Positions 24,201 through 35,189 of a stretch of 64,000 nt of DNA are shown here, piece after piece (positions within the stretch are counted from its first letter, which is position 1; every line of letters begins with the position of its first letter). Origin of the DNA: Galaxea fascicularis (lineage: Eukaryota > Cnidaria > Anthozoa > Scleractinia > Euphylliidae). Location: positions 16,556,475 to 16,620,474 of the forward strand of contig OX419341.1 in assembly GCA_948470475.1 (NCBI GenBank). The letters are read 5' to 3'. A model generated the notes under the pieces. It saw nothing but the letters and a program-made list of their open reading frames with translations. It did not search any database and had not been told where the DNA came from. The position numbers and the translations under genes are program-made.

Positions 24201-27200
24201 TGGAATCTATTAAATCGCTTTTGAAAACACACCTTTTTGAACAAGCTTTTAATGTATGAAATTAATTGTTATGTGTTTCTTAGCTTCTAATTTCTCATTT
24301 CTAATTTTAATTGTGAAGCGTCATCGGGTTTGGCGCTTTGTAAATTGGTCTGTAATATTATTATTATTTATAGCATTTTTTCTGAGATATAAACAATAGC
24401 CTATGACGTCACCCTACATCAATGTATTCCATTGCAAATTAATGAAATCTACCGCAGGGAAAGAATCAGGGCCATGAAAGCAACGGTGAACCTGTTTTGT
24501 TTTCGAGCAGAATCAGGAGATCTTTTAAAGGTAATATATCCCACCCGCCGATTTTTGGGAAACTTAAGCACTTCTAAATAACAATAGTTTCTTTCCCTCA
24601 CTTCGATCGAAAGGACATATTTCTTACCAGTCGCTATTTTCCCATTTGTAATCTAATCTTATCTATAGAGGAGAACCACACAGCACTGTATGTGGAATGA
24701 GGTATCTCATCCCTCGAGATTGAAATTGCCTTTATTTATCGGCAATTCTGTGGGATTTGTCTTTCAAAATGGCAGAAGTAGTCAATGTATCAAACCTACC
24801 AATCTCGTGAACGGCTGTGCCTTTAGACCAGCAGCCGGGGCCCAAGCTCACAAGTTGTTTCCCGCCTTGGCATCCAACGTAGGACCAACACCTAGATGAG
24901 ATATATTTATCACCGTTACAGAAGCGATTCCAACGTAACTGATGCAGATAAATCTCTTATAAGTAATGGTTACTCTGGGTCCTTTGCAGCTTTAGGAATG
25001 CCGTTTATGACCTTTTATTTAAACAGGTCATTGATCTTCATTAGGAATGGGAACCGCAGGCTTACCACCTTCTTTCAAGGAATTGAATGTAATTTGTTTC
25101 CGATGTCCTCCATTTGAAGCGGATACAGGTTTTGTGGCTTATTTCGCTGATGGCTTGATTAATGGCTGTCCTCGCTACGCTGTTGTTATCTTTAAAAGAC
25201 CAATAAGTTAGTCTTACCAAAAACATACAAGAACAATAAGAGGTTCTCAATCAGTCACAAGCGCAGGTTCAAGCGGGAAGGCTGCGCCGATTACTGAAAC
25301 CATGAATGCCTGCATGTCAGATGAGATTTAGTGGTCTAAATTTACTTTTAACCAAAACGCCAATTAAGCCAACCATAGATGCTAGCTGCTTTGGTTAATT
25401 AGAGTGGTTTTCAACTGACTGTCAAAATTATCCCACGGATGCGTTTTCTTTGCGTTGGAAAAATCCGAGCCACTTTCTTACCGATGGGAAGCAAATCAAA
25501 AGCAATTGTGACTAGCTTGTAAATTTTCCACTCGCCAGCACTCACCTCGGATTTAAAAAAACCGATGGCATTGCACTTAAACGTCCCAGAAAGTGACAAG
25601 AAACAATAGAATGAAGGTAGGAAGGCTTTATTTGGCTAGAATATTAATATTTCCACCGCTACTCGGTTCGTTGGAATTCTAGGTATTAACGGTATATTTC
25701 TTATTTAAACTTTAGATGTCCACGCCATGTCTGGGCTGCCTGTGCCTGCTAACGCTCATTTTTTGGGCACAGAATTGGCCGTTCCGAAATTCAAAAGGGA
25801 ACTGGGGCGAGTTTCAAATTTTGAAGCCTCAATTTATCGATTACTCGTGTACTCACAAAGTGTGCTGTGGATATTGTACGGTATTACGGTAGGCCAAACC
25901 AAAAGCCTCGACGCTGTCGCTCCACGGCCAATTCCATCCCCATCCACATCAAGCCCAACTTTAATGGCCAAGCGCTGGCGAGCATTCAGAATAATGTCTC
26001 CTTGAAACAAGTTTGGGTTTTTAATTCCAGCATTTTCTGCCGAGGAATTGTAGCAAAGAATGAGAACTTCATGGCAACGTAACAACAACAACAAAGTTGA
26101 TTTACAAACAGTCTATTGCGTTTCATTGACTTTGCCTGTCTTTTATTTTTACACCATAACTATACATCTCAAAGCCAATGTTATGATTACATTTCTAGTA
26201 TACTTGTTACAATAAATTTCATAACAGTGGAACAACAAAAGGCCGCGACAGGCTTCTCCTTGTGTTGTATTGACATTGAAAGCAGTGATACATACTAGTT
26301 ATGCAATGCTTTCGAGTCTGTGGTATACCATGGAACATCACACGAGTCATTTGTATTTTCTTCGTGTACACACGAGTTAGTTTTGGGCTAGTGTGTATGC
26401 GAAGAAAATACAAGCGACAAGTGCGATATTCCACGGTATATAACGAGAAAACTTTGCATAACTATTTTATATCATTTCAGGGATAATTATATAGCTGGTA
26501 GTTAATACGATATAATCCTAAAAACGAAATACTGTGGAATAATAGGAAAATTCTAGTTGGAAAAAAACTGTTTTTTTTTTAAAATAAAAATTGGTACGAC
26601 GCCGGAATTACCAAGATAAGCGATTTATTGAACCAAACTCAGGAGTTTTTGAAGTTGCATGAACTTGGAACAACATTCAATTTAAAAGTTCCGTTCACCA
26701 CGTACTATGGCCTGGTTAATACAATCCCAAAAAATTGGAAAACTATTCTGAAAAACCCTACTCTGAACGGCACACACGATGATACCACTGTCAACACCTT
26801 AAACACCAGTTCTATTTACTTTGCTCTTTTAAACACCATTATGAATTTGTTCCTCCCACTGCCGAACCCAAAATTCTACGCCACGGATTTACTGAAAATT
26901 CCATCCAGAAAGTTTATCTTATGCCATTTGCAGTCACCAATGAAGTGAAAATAATAATGTTCCAGTATAAAGTCATTCATAACCCGTGCTACAGTTTATC
27001 GAGACGGCATTTCAGAAAGCCCCATATGCAACTTCTGCAACGCAGAAGAACAAACGTTGTACACCACCTGCTGATAAACTGCTCACTAACAATTGATTTC
27101 TGGGTTCTGTGTCAAGACTGGTGGTACCAAAAAGCAAATGAAACAACAGCATTATGAACAAGCCATATACTCTATGGCTAGCATTGGCAAGTCCTAAATT

Positions 27201-28500
27201 ATTGTTTACTATTAGCCAAATATTGCATTTTCTGCAACTTCGCGGAGATGTTTTACATTTTCAAACCTTTCTCTCGTTCATTACCGGAAAACTTGAAATA
27301 GCAGCTGCTAAAAAAACACTCCGAAAATTTCGTCGCACGTGGAAGTTTTTACTTTAATTTTACATGCTGCTGATGTTTTGATTATCTGTAATAAAAAGAG
27401 CAATGTTACTAACCAACCCTAATTTAACCTAGTGGTTGTATTGTAATGTATGTATTCTTACTAGTGCATGTATAAACAGTTTAAGTATAAGTGGTGCAAA
27501 TAGCAATTGCGCAAGTGTAAACGCAAGTATAGAAAACGTATTAGTACTGCGTGTAGTGTAAATGTTGCGTCCTGTAAATAAAATTGCATTAAAAAAAAAG
27601 TTAATCCGATATTGACAGCATAGCTATTATCCTTTAATTTTCAAAAACTGATTTCCTACGCTGCAAGAAGAAGACCTTCCGAATCTGAGAGGCAAAAACC
27701 AAAACCAAAACACCTTCAAGAGGACAAAAAATTGGCTGAACGTTTTCAACGAGTGGAAAGTACAGCTTAACGAACGAAGAAAGTTTGAAGACATTCCTCG
27801 CAATGAGCTGGATGGAATTCTTTGCCGTTTCTTCGCGGAAATTAGAAAAAGACAGGGACGAATATGAGCCAGAAAGCTTGGCTGTTATGCAGTGCTCGTT
27901 GGACCGTCATTTTAAAAATTGTGGCAGAAATTACAGTATTTTGCGAGGTCGTGAAATGCACAATCAAGACAACAACTCGAAGCGAATGCAAGAGAAATGC
28001 GATGGCAGGGTTACGGAAAGCGAAAAAATGCCTCTCATGCCAAATTACATCTGACAAGCTATATAACTAATAAGTAAGAGGACTACATGCTTGTCCAATT
28101 TTGAAAATAATTGGATTCAAAAAATTCCTCTGACAGCCAAATTGGACTCGGCCTACGGCCTCGACCAATTTTGACTGTCCTCGGAATTTTTTCCATCCAA
28201 TTACAAATTGGACAGCAAGTAGTCCTAGTACATATACAAATACTTCAGTTGCCACTCAGGTTGCGCGGCAAAACACAGCTCGAGAAGGATATTTCCAGGG
28301 GAAACCCTCCTTGCCCCACGGATACTTTACCACCCTCGGTGGGGGCTTGTGTGAAACTCATTTAAAACGCACTCACTAGAGTTCTGTCGCTACCCCTGTA
28401 GTTAAAATATTTATGGATTGTACTGTTACTTACCAATTGGATCTATGTACCTACTACTGGCTCCGATCACCATTAAAATCAGCAAAAGTGGCAGTTCCAT
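12275..28500 (-). CDS. Astacin-family zinc metalloprotease, gene 1 (truncated C-terminus)
   Basis: Secreted M12A endopeptidase. Eight inferred exons, right to left: 28500-28434, 26036-25857, 25189-25066, 24891-24800, 20105-20022, 14145-14003, 13428-13356, 12285-12275. All have AG/GT borders and compatible phases; about 257 residues. Exon 1 encodes a signal peptide ([13 protein letters not shown]) with a good start context (AACCATGG). Exon 2 carries FQGDI, the aspartate switch that blocks the zinc in the proenzyme, and WPTVIPY at the start of the mature domain. Exons 4 and 5 together form [12 protein letters not shown], the HExxHxxGxxH zinc site with the catalytic Glu. Exon 6 has SVMHY, the Met-turn and fifth ligand Tyr. 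Exon 7 ([16 protein letters not shown]) closes the domain. The last exon ends after Ala-Trp-Gly, so no ShK tail is made. Related cnidarian proteins occur in nematocysts and development; the role here is unknown. A possible extra exon is listed separately. Confidence 0.88.
12830..12855 (+). other. Short hairpin plus GAAACGT, PLE-tail-like
   Basis: GGTCTTAGACC is a 4-bp stem hairpin directly followed by GAAACGTTTTAT, the same arrangement as the PLE tails at 10,881 and 34,737. It lies in the last intron of astacin gene 1. Probably the end of a decayed element. Confidence 0.4.
13701..13799 (-). CDS. Candidate 33-codon cassette exon in astacin gene 1
   Basis: Bounded by TTAG at 13,800 and a GTGAAC donor at 13,700. 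It is exactly 99 nt, has no stop, and sits between exons 6 and 7, which meet in phase 0, so it can be included or skipped without a frame change. It would add a segment beginning [14 protein letters not shown] with three cysteines, ending GVICHAK, into the loop between the PTIV strand and the GLSSLD helix. No counterpart was seen in gene 2. It could be a chance open stretch; the donor is weaker than its neighbours. Confidence 0.4.
14339..15099. mobile_element. MULE-like non-autonomous DNA transposon
   Basis: Terminal inverted repeats start TTCCCTGCTAGCAGAGGTCT and extend about 95 bp, including GCCGGC near their inner ends (14,401 and 15,038). The flanks show an exact 9-bp target duplication AAGAATACC (14,330-14,338 and 15,100-15,108), the length typical of Mutator-like elements. 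It has no transposase and lies in an intron of astacin gene 1. Confidence 0.8.
15240..15640 (-). pseudogene. Penelope-like element 3' portion
   Basis: The minus strand contains TGATCAGGGTTGCCGAAACG, a PLE-tail type motif, and a stretch starting GGACTACACTCACC that is repeated at 19,645 beside the PLE RT remnant. It seems to be the far end of the same PLE copy, split by the Gypsy element at 15,700-18,573. Confidence 0.5.
15700..18573 (+). pseudogene. Gypsy-type LTR retrotransposon, RT-deleted
   Basis: Plus-strand pieces in order. Gag-like text at 16,334-16,930 has a damaged zinc knuckle (C-x2-C-x9-H, last Cys lost). A protease-like segment at 17,040-17,330 keeps [10 protein letters not shown] and DVLAGIPS, but the expected Asp-Ser-Gly active site reads DRRG. 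The integrase has VTQACHHC (zinc finger) at 17,640 and a core remnant. A 228-residue open frame at 17,823-18,509 covers the integrase C-terminus ([38 protein letters not shown]). No reverse transcriptase or RNase H is present between protease and integrase, and frames are interrupted. Flanking LTRs were not identified. The internal deletion makes it non-autonomous or dead. Confidence 0.8.
18573..19665 (-). pseudogene. Penelope-like element reverse transcriptase and start of GIY-YIG
   Basis: The minus strand encodes RT text ending in [17 protein letters not shown] (19,328 downward), where the usual YxDD box reads YVND. It is followed by [14 protein letters not shown] and [16 protein letters not shown] stretches, then [19 protein letters not shown], the start of the GIY-YIG endonuclease. 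Several frameshifts and stops are present. The coding text ends abruptly at about 18,573 where the Gypsy element starts. Confidence 0.8.
20705..21729 (-). pseudogene. Gag-like fragment with CCHC zinc knuckle
   Basis: The minus-strand frame ending at 21,241 contains [15 protein letters not shown], a basic Pro/Arg stretch, and [14 protein letters not shown], a perfect C-x2-C-x4-H-x4-C nucleic-acid-binding knuckle, then a short basic tail and stop. This is typical of a retroelement gag C-terminus. The N-terminal part of the frame runs into a tandem repeat and is not gag-like. No pol region is recognised nearby. Lies in intron 4 of astacin gene 1. Confidence 0.55.
21595..22070. repeat. Tandem array, about 120-bp unit, four copies
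   Basis: Units start at about 21,597, 21,718, 21,831 and 21,954 with CTCGACAGAGTCAGGTAAC-like text and share ACAACTTCTGCTCTGGAGCC and TTAGCGAAAT. Spacing is 113-123 bp with clear divergence. It overlaps the upstream part of the gag-like frame. Confidence 0.75.
23848..24365 (+). pseudogene. LINE RT C-terminal remnant
   Basis: Plus-strand pieces [19 protein letters not shown] and [22 protein letters not shown] text followed by [19 protein letters not shown] and [16 protein letters not shown] match the end of a coral-type non-LTR RT protein. It is broken by frameshifts at about 23,990 and 24,060. It ends in an ATTATTATTATTTA tail. Dead copy in intron 4 of astacin gene 1. Confidence 0.82.
25768..25845 (+). 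mobile_element. Solo terminus of the 9,288 MITE family
   Basis: TTGGCCGTTCCGAAATTCAA and the next 50 bases match the left arm at 9,288 almost exactly; the second arm is absent. It ends 12 bases before the donor-side edge of exon 2 of astacin gene 1 (25,857). Confidence 0.7.
26295..26470. mobile_element. Foldback MITE
   Basis: The left arm (TAGTTATGCAATGCTTTCGA, then GTATTTTCTTCG) pairs with the right arm (CGAAGAAAATACAAG, then TTTGCATAACTA), with mismatches. No coding content. In intron 1 of astacin gene 1. Confidence 0.65.
26600..27598 (+). pseudogene. LINE 3' end with zinc-finger RT tail and poly(A)
   Basis: Plus-strand text [15 protein letters not shown], then [14 protein letters not shown] and [15 protein letters not shown] (the zf-RVT cysteine motif found after some LINE RTs), [15 protein letters not shown], and [19 protein letters not shown] before a stop at about 27,355. 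Frames shift several times. A roughly 230-bp 3' UTR ends in an A-run at 27,589-27,598 preceded by AATAAAATTGC, a typical retrotransposed end. Confidence 0.82.
28078..28229. mobile_element. Foldback MITE
   Basis: AGGACTACATGCTTGTCCAA at the left is matched by TTGGACAGCAAGTAGTCCT at the right, and the arms meet around CTCGGCCTACGGCCTCG. About 152 bp. It lies about 205 bp downstream of exon 1 of astacin gene 1, in intron 1. Confidence 0.8.
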
Positions 28501-28689
28501 GGTTACAGTTTCTTATAGGTCGCTCTGTTGTGATAAACATGCATAGAGTTGATATCCTGGCAGTTACGACACCTAGCAAATTCCTAATTTCAGAAACTAT
28601 GGCGGAGCTTCGTCTGTTTGGGCATGACCGCGGGTAACTGTTAAGTTGGTGCTGAACCTTAAACGAAGGCTACGGACGTTTACTCCCAT

Positions 28690-29290
28690 CCCGTTGAAAA
28701 TGTTGGAGGGAAAGCTTGAAAAGAATGAAGGGACCACCTCCATGTGCACTTGAAGACATCTATTATAATGGAATTGTCTCAAGTATTACCTACTGCATTG
28801 CCACCTGGGGATCCTGTCCATTGTCTATATTTAACGAATTGGAGCAATCACCCATCACAGCTGCTAATCTGATCTATAATATGCTTAGTGAAGTACCTAA
28901 TTCAGACGTTCTCAAACTTGTAAAATGCAAGGCATTGAATTACAGCTAGAAGCGTAGGTTCGCCTCCATAATGTATCAGGTGTATCATAACAGCTCACCC
29001 GAGAAACGTACAGCCCTGATCGAAATTCGTAGCAATGAGAATAGTTGTAACTTGAGACATATGTCGGGGATGACTTCTCGCAAGTTCGGTATAAGAGTAA
29101 TCTCGGAAAAAATAGTTTAAGATAAAGGGGACCCATCGTATGGAATTCAGTACCCAAAGTCACAAGAAACGCTTCATCTCAACAGCTTTTTAAAGAAAGA
29201 CTCACACTCAAACATGCCTCCAGAACATTAGACCAAATACAATTCGAGAAAGAGACTTAATCAGGCTTAATCAGATCAAATGACTTTTTA
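28690..29290 (+). pseudogene. LINE RT C-terminal remnant
   Basis: LKRMKGPPPCALEDIYYNGI, SSITYCIATWGSCPLSIFNE, then frameshifted KRRFASIMYQVYHN and RHMSGMTSRKFGIRV resemble the thumb/C-terminal region of LINE RTs. Stops at about 28,950 and 29,120 disable it. It lies just upstream of the start codon of astacin gene 1. Confidence 0.7.
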
Positions 29291-29299
29291 TACTTTTAA

Positions 29300-31735
29300 T
29301 GTTTTCTTATAAGTTTAGATCGTCACTGATTTTTAGATAATGTCTTTAATTAGTTTTGACTCTTTTAACGTTGTAAATTTTAAGTAAATCTTTAAGTAGT
29401 AAGATAGAATTTTACAGCAGGTCCACAACAGCCCTCTGGTTGTCTCAAAGCCACCTGCAGCTGCTTTACAAGAACAGAATATGTCTATGCATGTATGTAT
29501 CCATGCAAACGATCCAACAATCTCCCTCTCGTGCCAGTCTTTCCACGACAATTTCTCGAGTTCCTTGGGGGTGGGGGAAGGGGTGGAAAGGCGCAAGGGT
29601 AACTAAATGACACTTGCACGCCCCCCCTTTCGTAAATTAACGTGAGGAGTGTTACCGCGTTATCAACAAGTGACGTTGTCACGGCAGCTTTGCTTTACTG
29701 TATTGAAAGTTCTTTGTTTAATATAATGTTCTTTGGTTCTTTAGCTATCCTTCATTGATTTTTTCAGATATAATTATAATTTCCTCTGAACAGAAAAATT
29801 GAAGATAGTGAATATAATTTAAAATAAAGCGGTTTGGCGAGGTGATGAAAAGTGACCTGTATAAAATCCTATTTATTCAGAAAGCCACTACAACGTTAAA
29901 TTACGGCTCACGAAAACATCTCTCATTACTCCGCTCTCGGAAGATTGTGGTTCTGCTTCTGTTGACAATTGATTCCCACTTCCCGGTTTTTGCACTGGAT
30001 GATGTAAATTGTACTAATTTCCTTGTCAAGGTGCCATCATTTCTTCGGAAATTGTAATGGCATAACACTGGCCTTTGGGCACACATTCTCTGGACAACGA
30101 CGATTCAAATTTTGTGACCGGGGGTTGAACGATCGGTCTCACCATTTCGGAATATTGCCGAATTAATCCGAAATGTAGCATATGCTCAAAAGGAAAAATA
30201 CAACAAAACCATTTCATCAACCCAGAAATGTGACAATTGTGGAAAGAAACTAGGTTCATTTTCTCGGTTTTGACCTTTTCCGCTTATAAGATTAAGACAG
30301 TGGATCAGAAATGCACTTGATGTGTCAAATCAAGAGCCATTATTGACTTGTATTGACAAGTTAATTGGTCAAGGTGCACTTAAGTCAAGCATTTTTTCTT
30401 TTGATTTTGTTTCTTTTGGCTAACATAATTCCAATTCTTTCACAAAACACTCAGACCAAAATTGCAAAAAAGATTTTATCCTCCGCAACTGGGCGACAAA
30501 ATTAATCAATAAAATTTAACATTGCGGGTCTTAGTGTTCCGTAGTGTTCTGAGGTTTGGAGTCTTCGTTTTTGTTTCCTGGGGCCTTCCTTTTCGTGTTC
30601 CGGGATCTTCGTTTTCGTGTCTTTGGGTCTTCGATCTTCGATCTTCGTTTTCGGGGTCTTTGTTTTCGCGGCCAACTGCCATCTCCCGTTGTACTCACAA
30701 AACCATTAAATGTATATACTTAAGTCTTGCTAATCACGGGAAATATTCAGCAATCAATGAAATCAATTGAAAGAGCGCAAACAATGAGATTAACGGGGTT
30801 GTAAGCGACTCGATCCGTCAAACCGCACTCACCTTGCTGTAGCTTGAGACCTCGATCACCTGTCAACTATCAGATCCCAAAACTTCAGTTCGTTTTATAT
30901 CGTTAAACGAGGAAGTAAACTGAAAAAGTAAGGAAGGAAAAAGATTGCATGATTCGTTTATTTTAGGAGTTCCTGGTTGTGCATCTGTATCCAAATCATA
31001 ATGCTGATTGTCATCTTTTGGTGTCATCAGTGCGGCTTCCGCAACAATCTTAGATTTCATGAAGAACCATCTTCATTACAGCCGTTTCCTGTTTGTTGTT
31101 GGGCAGAAGTTGGTGACCTTGTTCAGAGCTTCCCCGGTCAGTTACTTCCGTTTAAGATATTTAAGGCCTTCAGTTGCTTGAAAATGTCAAACTATAAATG
31201 ATTTAAAAGCTGATAAAATCACTAGCCGCACATTCCTTGTCACATGAATGCCCTTGACTCCAAGCCCCCCTCTCAGCTCAGCGTTAGCAGTTCCGTCAGC
31301 GTTCGGTGCGTTTGGATTCAAACATGATGGATTTCCCCGGATAATTTATGTTTCCTGTCTTTCCTTTAGGAGAGGAAAGGTTGCAGGATTGGGATCAAGA
31401 TAATGAGCCGGATTGAAATCAGCGCGCGGTCGACACAGCAAATTTCTACGCGTCTATCAGTCGAGTCTATTTTTGACGATGTTGAGAGCTGCTGCTACAG
31501 AACTTATTACCGGCGACGCATGTCACACAAAAAACTCACAAATGGAATGGGAAAGTAAGGGTGTTGTACCACTCCTTGTGAGTTCCTGGTGTCTTTAGGT
31601 TTGGTCCCCTTAGCTTAGAGAACAAGCAAAGCAAAATATCTTTGGAACTTGAATTTGTTTGTTTACAGTGGATAATGTTACCGGACGTTTAAAGCGAGTA
31701 ATTTAGGTCTTTTCCGCCTGTCCTTAGAATAACGC
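29300..31735. other. No gene recognised
   Basis: Contains a C/G-rich run near 29,560-29,630, and an irregular TCTTCGTTTTCG/GGTCTTCGATC repeat at 30,530-30,680. Short open frames show no family resemblance. Confidence 0.4.
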
Positions 31736-31737
31736 TA

Positions 31738-32036
31738 TAGAATGTAAATGCGTCGGATTGTGAAGGTGTGGAAAGTGCGAATTTCCTCTATTTGCTAAGC
31801 TCACCGACATAAGTGCATGAGTCGTCCAAATATCACTGCCGGTTACAACTCCTATATGACAATTAGCCTGTCAGTAGAGTTTTGAATTCTGTCTGTAACG
31901 GAATGAGTAAAGATCTCCAATAAACGCCATGTTCCTGAACGAACGCCGGATCCAGCACTTGTTAAAATATCCCGCCGGGAGGTAACAGGACACATCTCGC
32001 TCAACCACGGAGCTAACTCCCCCCACAAAAGCCCCT
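31738..32036. repeat. Dispersed repeat, copy 1
   Basis: About 300 bp, closely similar and in the same orientation to 36,174-36,466. Shared landmarks are GTGGAAAGTGCGAATTTCCT, GACAATTAGCCTGTCAGTAG, CCAATAAACGCCATGTTC and CCCCCCACAAAAGCCCCT. It could be a solo LTR or other element; not identified. Confidence 0.65.
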
Positions 32037-32169
32037 AATAAGGTGACTTCGTTCCGAGTTACAGCGAGAATCATTAGAAAACACCAAAGAATGGACGTGT
32101 CAGTGTAACGACGCTGTTGCGCACGGCGGCAGTGGATACCCTGTATTGTTACAGGTTTTGCTCTTTTTT

Positions 32170-33750
32170 ATCATTGGGCCCTGGGACCCACTCGGTTAAC
32201 CTGCGATCAGGCCCAATTGTATCATCGCTCTTATGTCTTCTTATGTCGGCGTTCGCTACAATTGGGCCTGATACAAAGTCTCACAGGACTCCGTGTCTTC
32301 GTCCAGAATTTGGACGAAATCTGATTGGCTGATTCAAAAACCGGATGTTACTTAGATGCGTGTTCGCGAGGCTCTCGCGAAAGAGCCGCCATTACGGACA
32401 ACGAGTTATCTAAAGTTGGTTTTATTACACAAAACAAGTAGAGCCTGTCTATTTTTTATCTAGCGGAGAGGGAAAAGTTTATTAGTTTTGCTTTGAGGTA
32501 CATACTGGATTCATATAAAAGATTCGCGGAATGATCTTCATGAGGAATGATAAAGACGAAGCGTCCAGACGAGTTTGTTGTCTGTTTCGAACATTTCCTT
32601 TCGCGAAAGCCTGACAACGGTATAAAGACTTGGAAGCTGACTGGTTTGTATTTAATAACAATTCAACGAGAAGCAAAACATATCCAAGCTTTGATAAATA
32701 CAAGATCAAGGACACATTGGTTTCAATGTCAGGATGCAAGAGAAAATACTCGTATTCAATGGACAAACATTTTGAAAGGTTCATGTAAGCTCGGGTGGTG
32801 TAAGCGTAAGTTCTTTTTAATTTGTATTGTACCAATTGTACCATTTTTGTTATCGCAACACTGTCAATGTTTTAAATTCCGCCGTAAAGCTATGTATTAT
32901 TGTTTGTATGTACATTCGCCTCTGGAACAACAACAAAACACTGCAGTACAGGCTTCTCGATCTCTAAATTAAATTTAAATTTCAGACTTAAGTCAAGCTT
33001 AATTCGCTTAATTATTTTTACACCCGGGCAATAACTCAATATTTCGTGAGGGCAGCATAAAACTGCCTAGTGTTTTGATGATAGTAATGCATTCAAACTA
33101 AAAATAAAGGTACGAATACTACGAAAGCTTAAAATCCCGTTTGTCCACAACTCACACTCTCGACTCTTTGCAAAGTTTCTTTACCATTGTATTTCGAGGG
33201 GAAGACATGAAGTAGGGTTATCTGAAGAGATACATGTACGTAAGAATATAAAGTAAATACATCGACAACTGTAACCTTAAATCACCTTCCTTCGATTAGC
33301 CGAATCATCAGTTGTGTTTCATAACCAAAACAAAAATATCATCATCACATAGGCTTTCGAATCACATATCACCTTTCCCAGTGTTCATAAAATTTGTTAA
33401 AAGCGCTTCCTTTGGAACGAAAACCACTATTATTCCCCAACAACAATGAATCATGCGGAACACGACGTTCACAAAACAAAAATGGCGTCTTGTTCATTCC
33501 TCTGCAATTCACGCGCGAGAAGTCGCGAGTAGCACGTAACGGAAGTAATTTTAATTGGCTGATTTTGGAAAATGTCAATCAATCAAAAAAGTGGGCGGTA
33601 GACGCACCGTAGAAGACTTGTATCAGGCTCTATTTTTCGTTTCCTCCTTACCGCGGGAAAGGTCTACCAAGGAAACGAAAAAAAGAGCCTGATCGCAGGT
33701 TACACTCGGTCGGCTCAGTTTCCCAGGGCCGCTCGGTCAACACCTCGTGT
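32170..33750. mobile_element. Possible TIR-bounded element
   Basis: Left GGGCCCTGGGACCC followed by CTCGGTTAACCTGCGATCAG reappears inverted near 33,690-33,745 as CTGATCGCAGGTTACACTCG and CAGTTTCCCAGGGCC. A nested inverted pair GGCCCAATTGTA/TACAATTGGGCC lies at 32,212-32,270. The interior has no recognisable transposase. Confidence 0.5.
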
Positions 33751-33754
33751 GTTG

Positions 33755-34685
33755 TACCATCAGTTTTCGGAAAGGTTCATATTACGGCTGTGCTATTTGT
33801 TTAATTTTTCACCCGCTGCAGCACCATCCATGTAAGTTTTCACCTTTCTGTTATCTTATTGTTTTCGTTATCGTGTTTTCTGTCTTCAGTTTTCATTCCA
33901 TCGTTTTCTGTATTTTATTTTGTATGTAGTTTCACCACACGGCATACGGCACACAATTAAATATACTAGTTCACGAGTCTACACGTTTGCCTTTGGTTGA
34001 CACTGCGCTCAGAACGCGACATGTATTGTTGCACTAACAGCTCTGTAAGCTCAATACACTAAAAGACTATTACAAGACTGGACTGGTGGAGCAAGTCTAC
34101 CTATAAATCAGTCAAAGTTTCTCTTTGTTCCTTAACAGTTTCAAATGCGTTTGTAATCATCTCCGAAGATCCGAATGGGAGAGCTGATGGGTAACCGATA
34201 TAAAATGTCAGACTGGCATTGACTCGAAAGCCAAATAAGAGTGGCTTAAGTCAGTGTCGCATTCCTTAAACCAATCCGGCAGTAACACTCAACTTCTAAG
34301 ACTTTCAAACGAAATATGTGATTCAACTTTCAAATCAGGTACGATTTCTGGCTTTTCTCATTGAACAGACAAGAACTCATTTAGTGCGATGATTAGCAGT
34401 CATAAATATACTTTAGCCTTGTTTCTGTTTTACCAAAGTCCTGACCTCACATTCCCTCCCCCCCCCCCCCGCTCGATCTACCATACCAACCTACCAACAG
34501 GCAATAAAAAAATGACTTGTGAGTTTCTAAGTGTGAAAAAATTAAAAAAATATATATATTGACAGCTTGTTTTATCAAATCGGTATTACGCTGGAAAATC
34601 ATCGTTTATCAATAAATAAATATTTGGTATGTTCAAGTTCACACTGCAACCAGGTGGACAATCAGACATGGTTTGATGCTACTCT
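33755..34685. other. No gene recognised
   Basis: Intergenic DNA with a C-run at about 34,457-34,470 and a short AT dinucleotide run at 34,549-34,558. Confidence 0.4.
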
Positions 34686-34689
34686 GGTT

Positions 34690-35185
34690 TGAAGTTTGAT
34701 GAATGTAACTTAAAAAGTTACAATTCACGACCCAACGTTTCGACACTCCTGTCTAGTGTCTTCATCAGGGGTGATCTAGTGTTGCAAAAAGAAGCCTTCT
34801 ATACGCTTACTAATTAACGACCTTTTGTTTTGATGAGGTGTAAATAGGTGTCAGGTAAAAGGCCGCCATCGCCACGGTTTAAAGGAGCGTGGGCGGAGTT
34901 GATGTGCCAAGCTTCCAAACAAAGCCGTTGATGGTACCGCCGGTTAGTGGTGATAATTTTGGAATTATCCCACGCTATTGTATGGTTGGTTTGGCAAGCA
35001 TGTTCCGGCAAAGCGGAATTTTCCTTTTTGCAAAGAAAAACTGCTTTTTGATGCTCTTTTAAACGCGTGCCAAGCTGACGCTTGGTCTGTCCGATGTACT
35101 CATGATCACAGTCATTGCATGGAATAGAATAAACAGCGTCAGTTCGTTGTTCTTTCAACACAGGATCCTTAGGTTTGGCAAAAAA
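34690..35185 (-). pseudogene. Penelope-like element, GIY-YIG domain and 3' tail
   Basis: The minus strand reads LPKPKDPVLKEQRTDAVYSI, PCNDCDHEYIGQTKRQLGTR and LKEHQKAVFLC, ending CLEAWHINSAHAPLNRGDGG and a stop near 34,814. This is an intact GIY-YIG endonuclease domain (catalytic Tyr, YIG and Arg visible) without the upstream RT, so the copy is 5'-truncated. The 3' region holds CTGATGA, a 6-bp perfect stem and GAAACGTTG at 34,768-34,737. PLE identity is firm. Confidence 0.85.
34737..34768 (-). other. Hammerhead-like motif in PLE tail
   Basis: On the minus strand CTGATGA is followed by one A, then GACACT and AGTGTC (perfect 6-bp stem, loop AGACAGG), then GAAAC. CUGANGA and GAAA flanking stem II are the conserved core of hammerhead ribozymes, which are known from PLEs. 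The extra A before stem II and the lack of an identified stem III/cleavage site make catalysis uncertain. Confidence 0.45.
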
Positions 35186-35189
35186 ATTT

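Noticed and set aside
32482..32972. Two overlapping open frames of 120 and 141 codons on opposite strands
   Set aside because: No motif or family resemblance, and they lie inside a probable TIR-bounded element.
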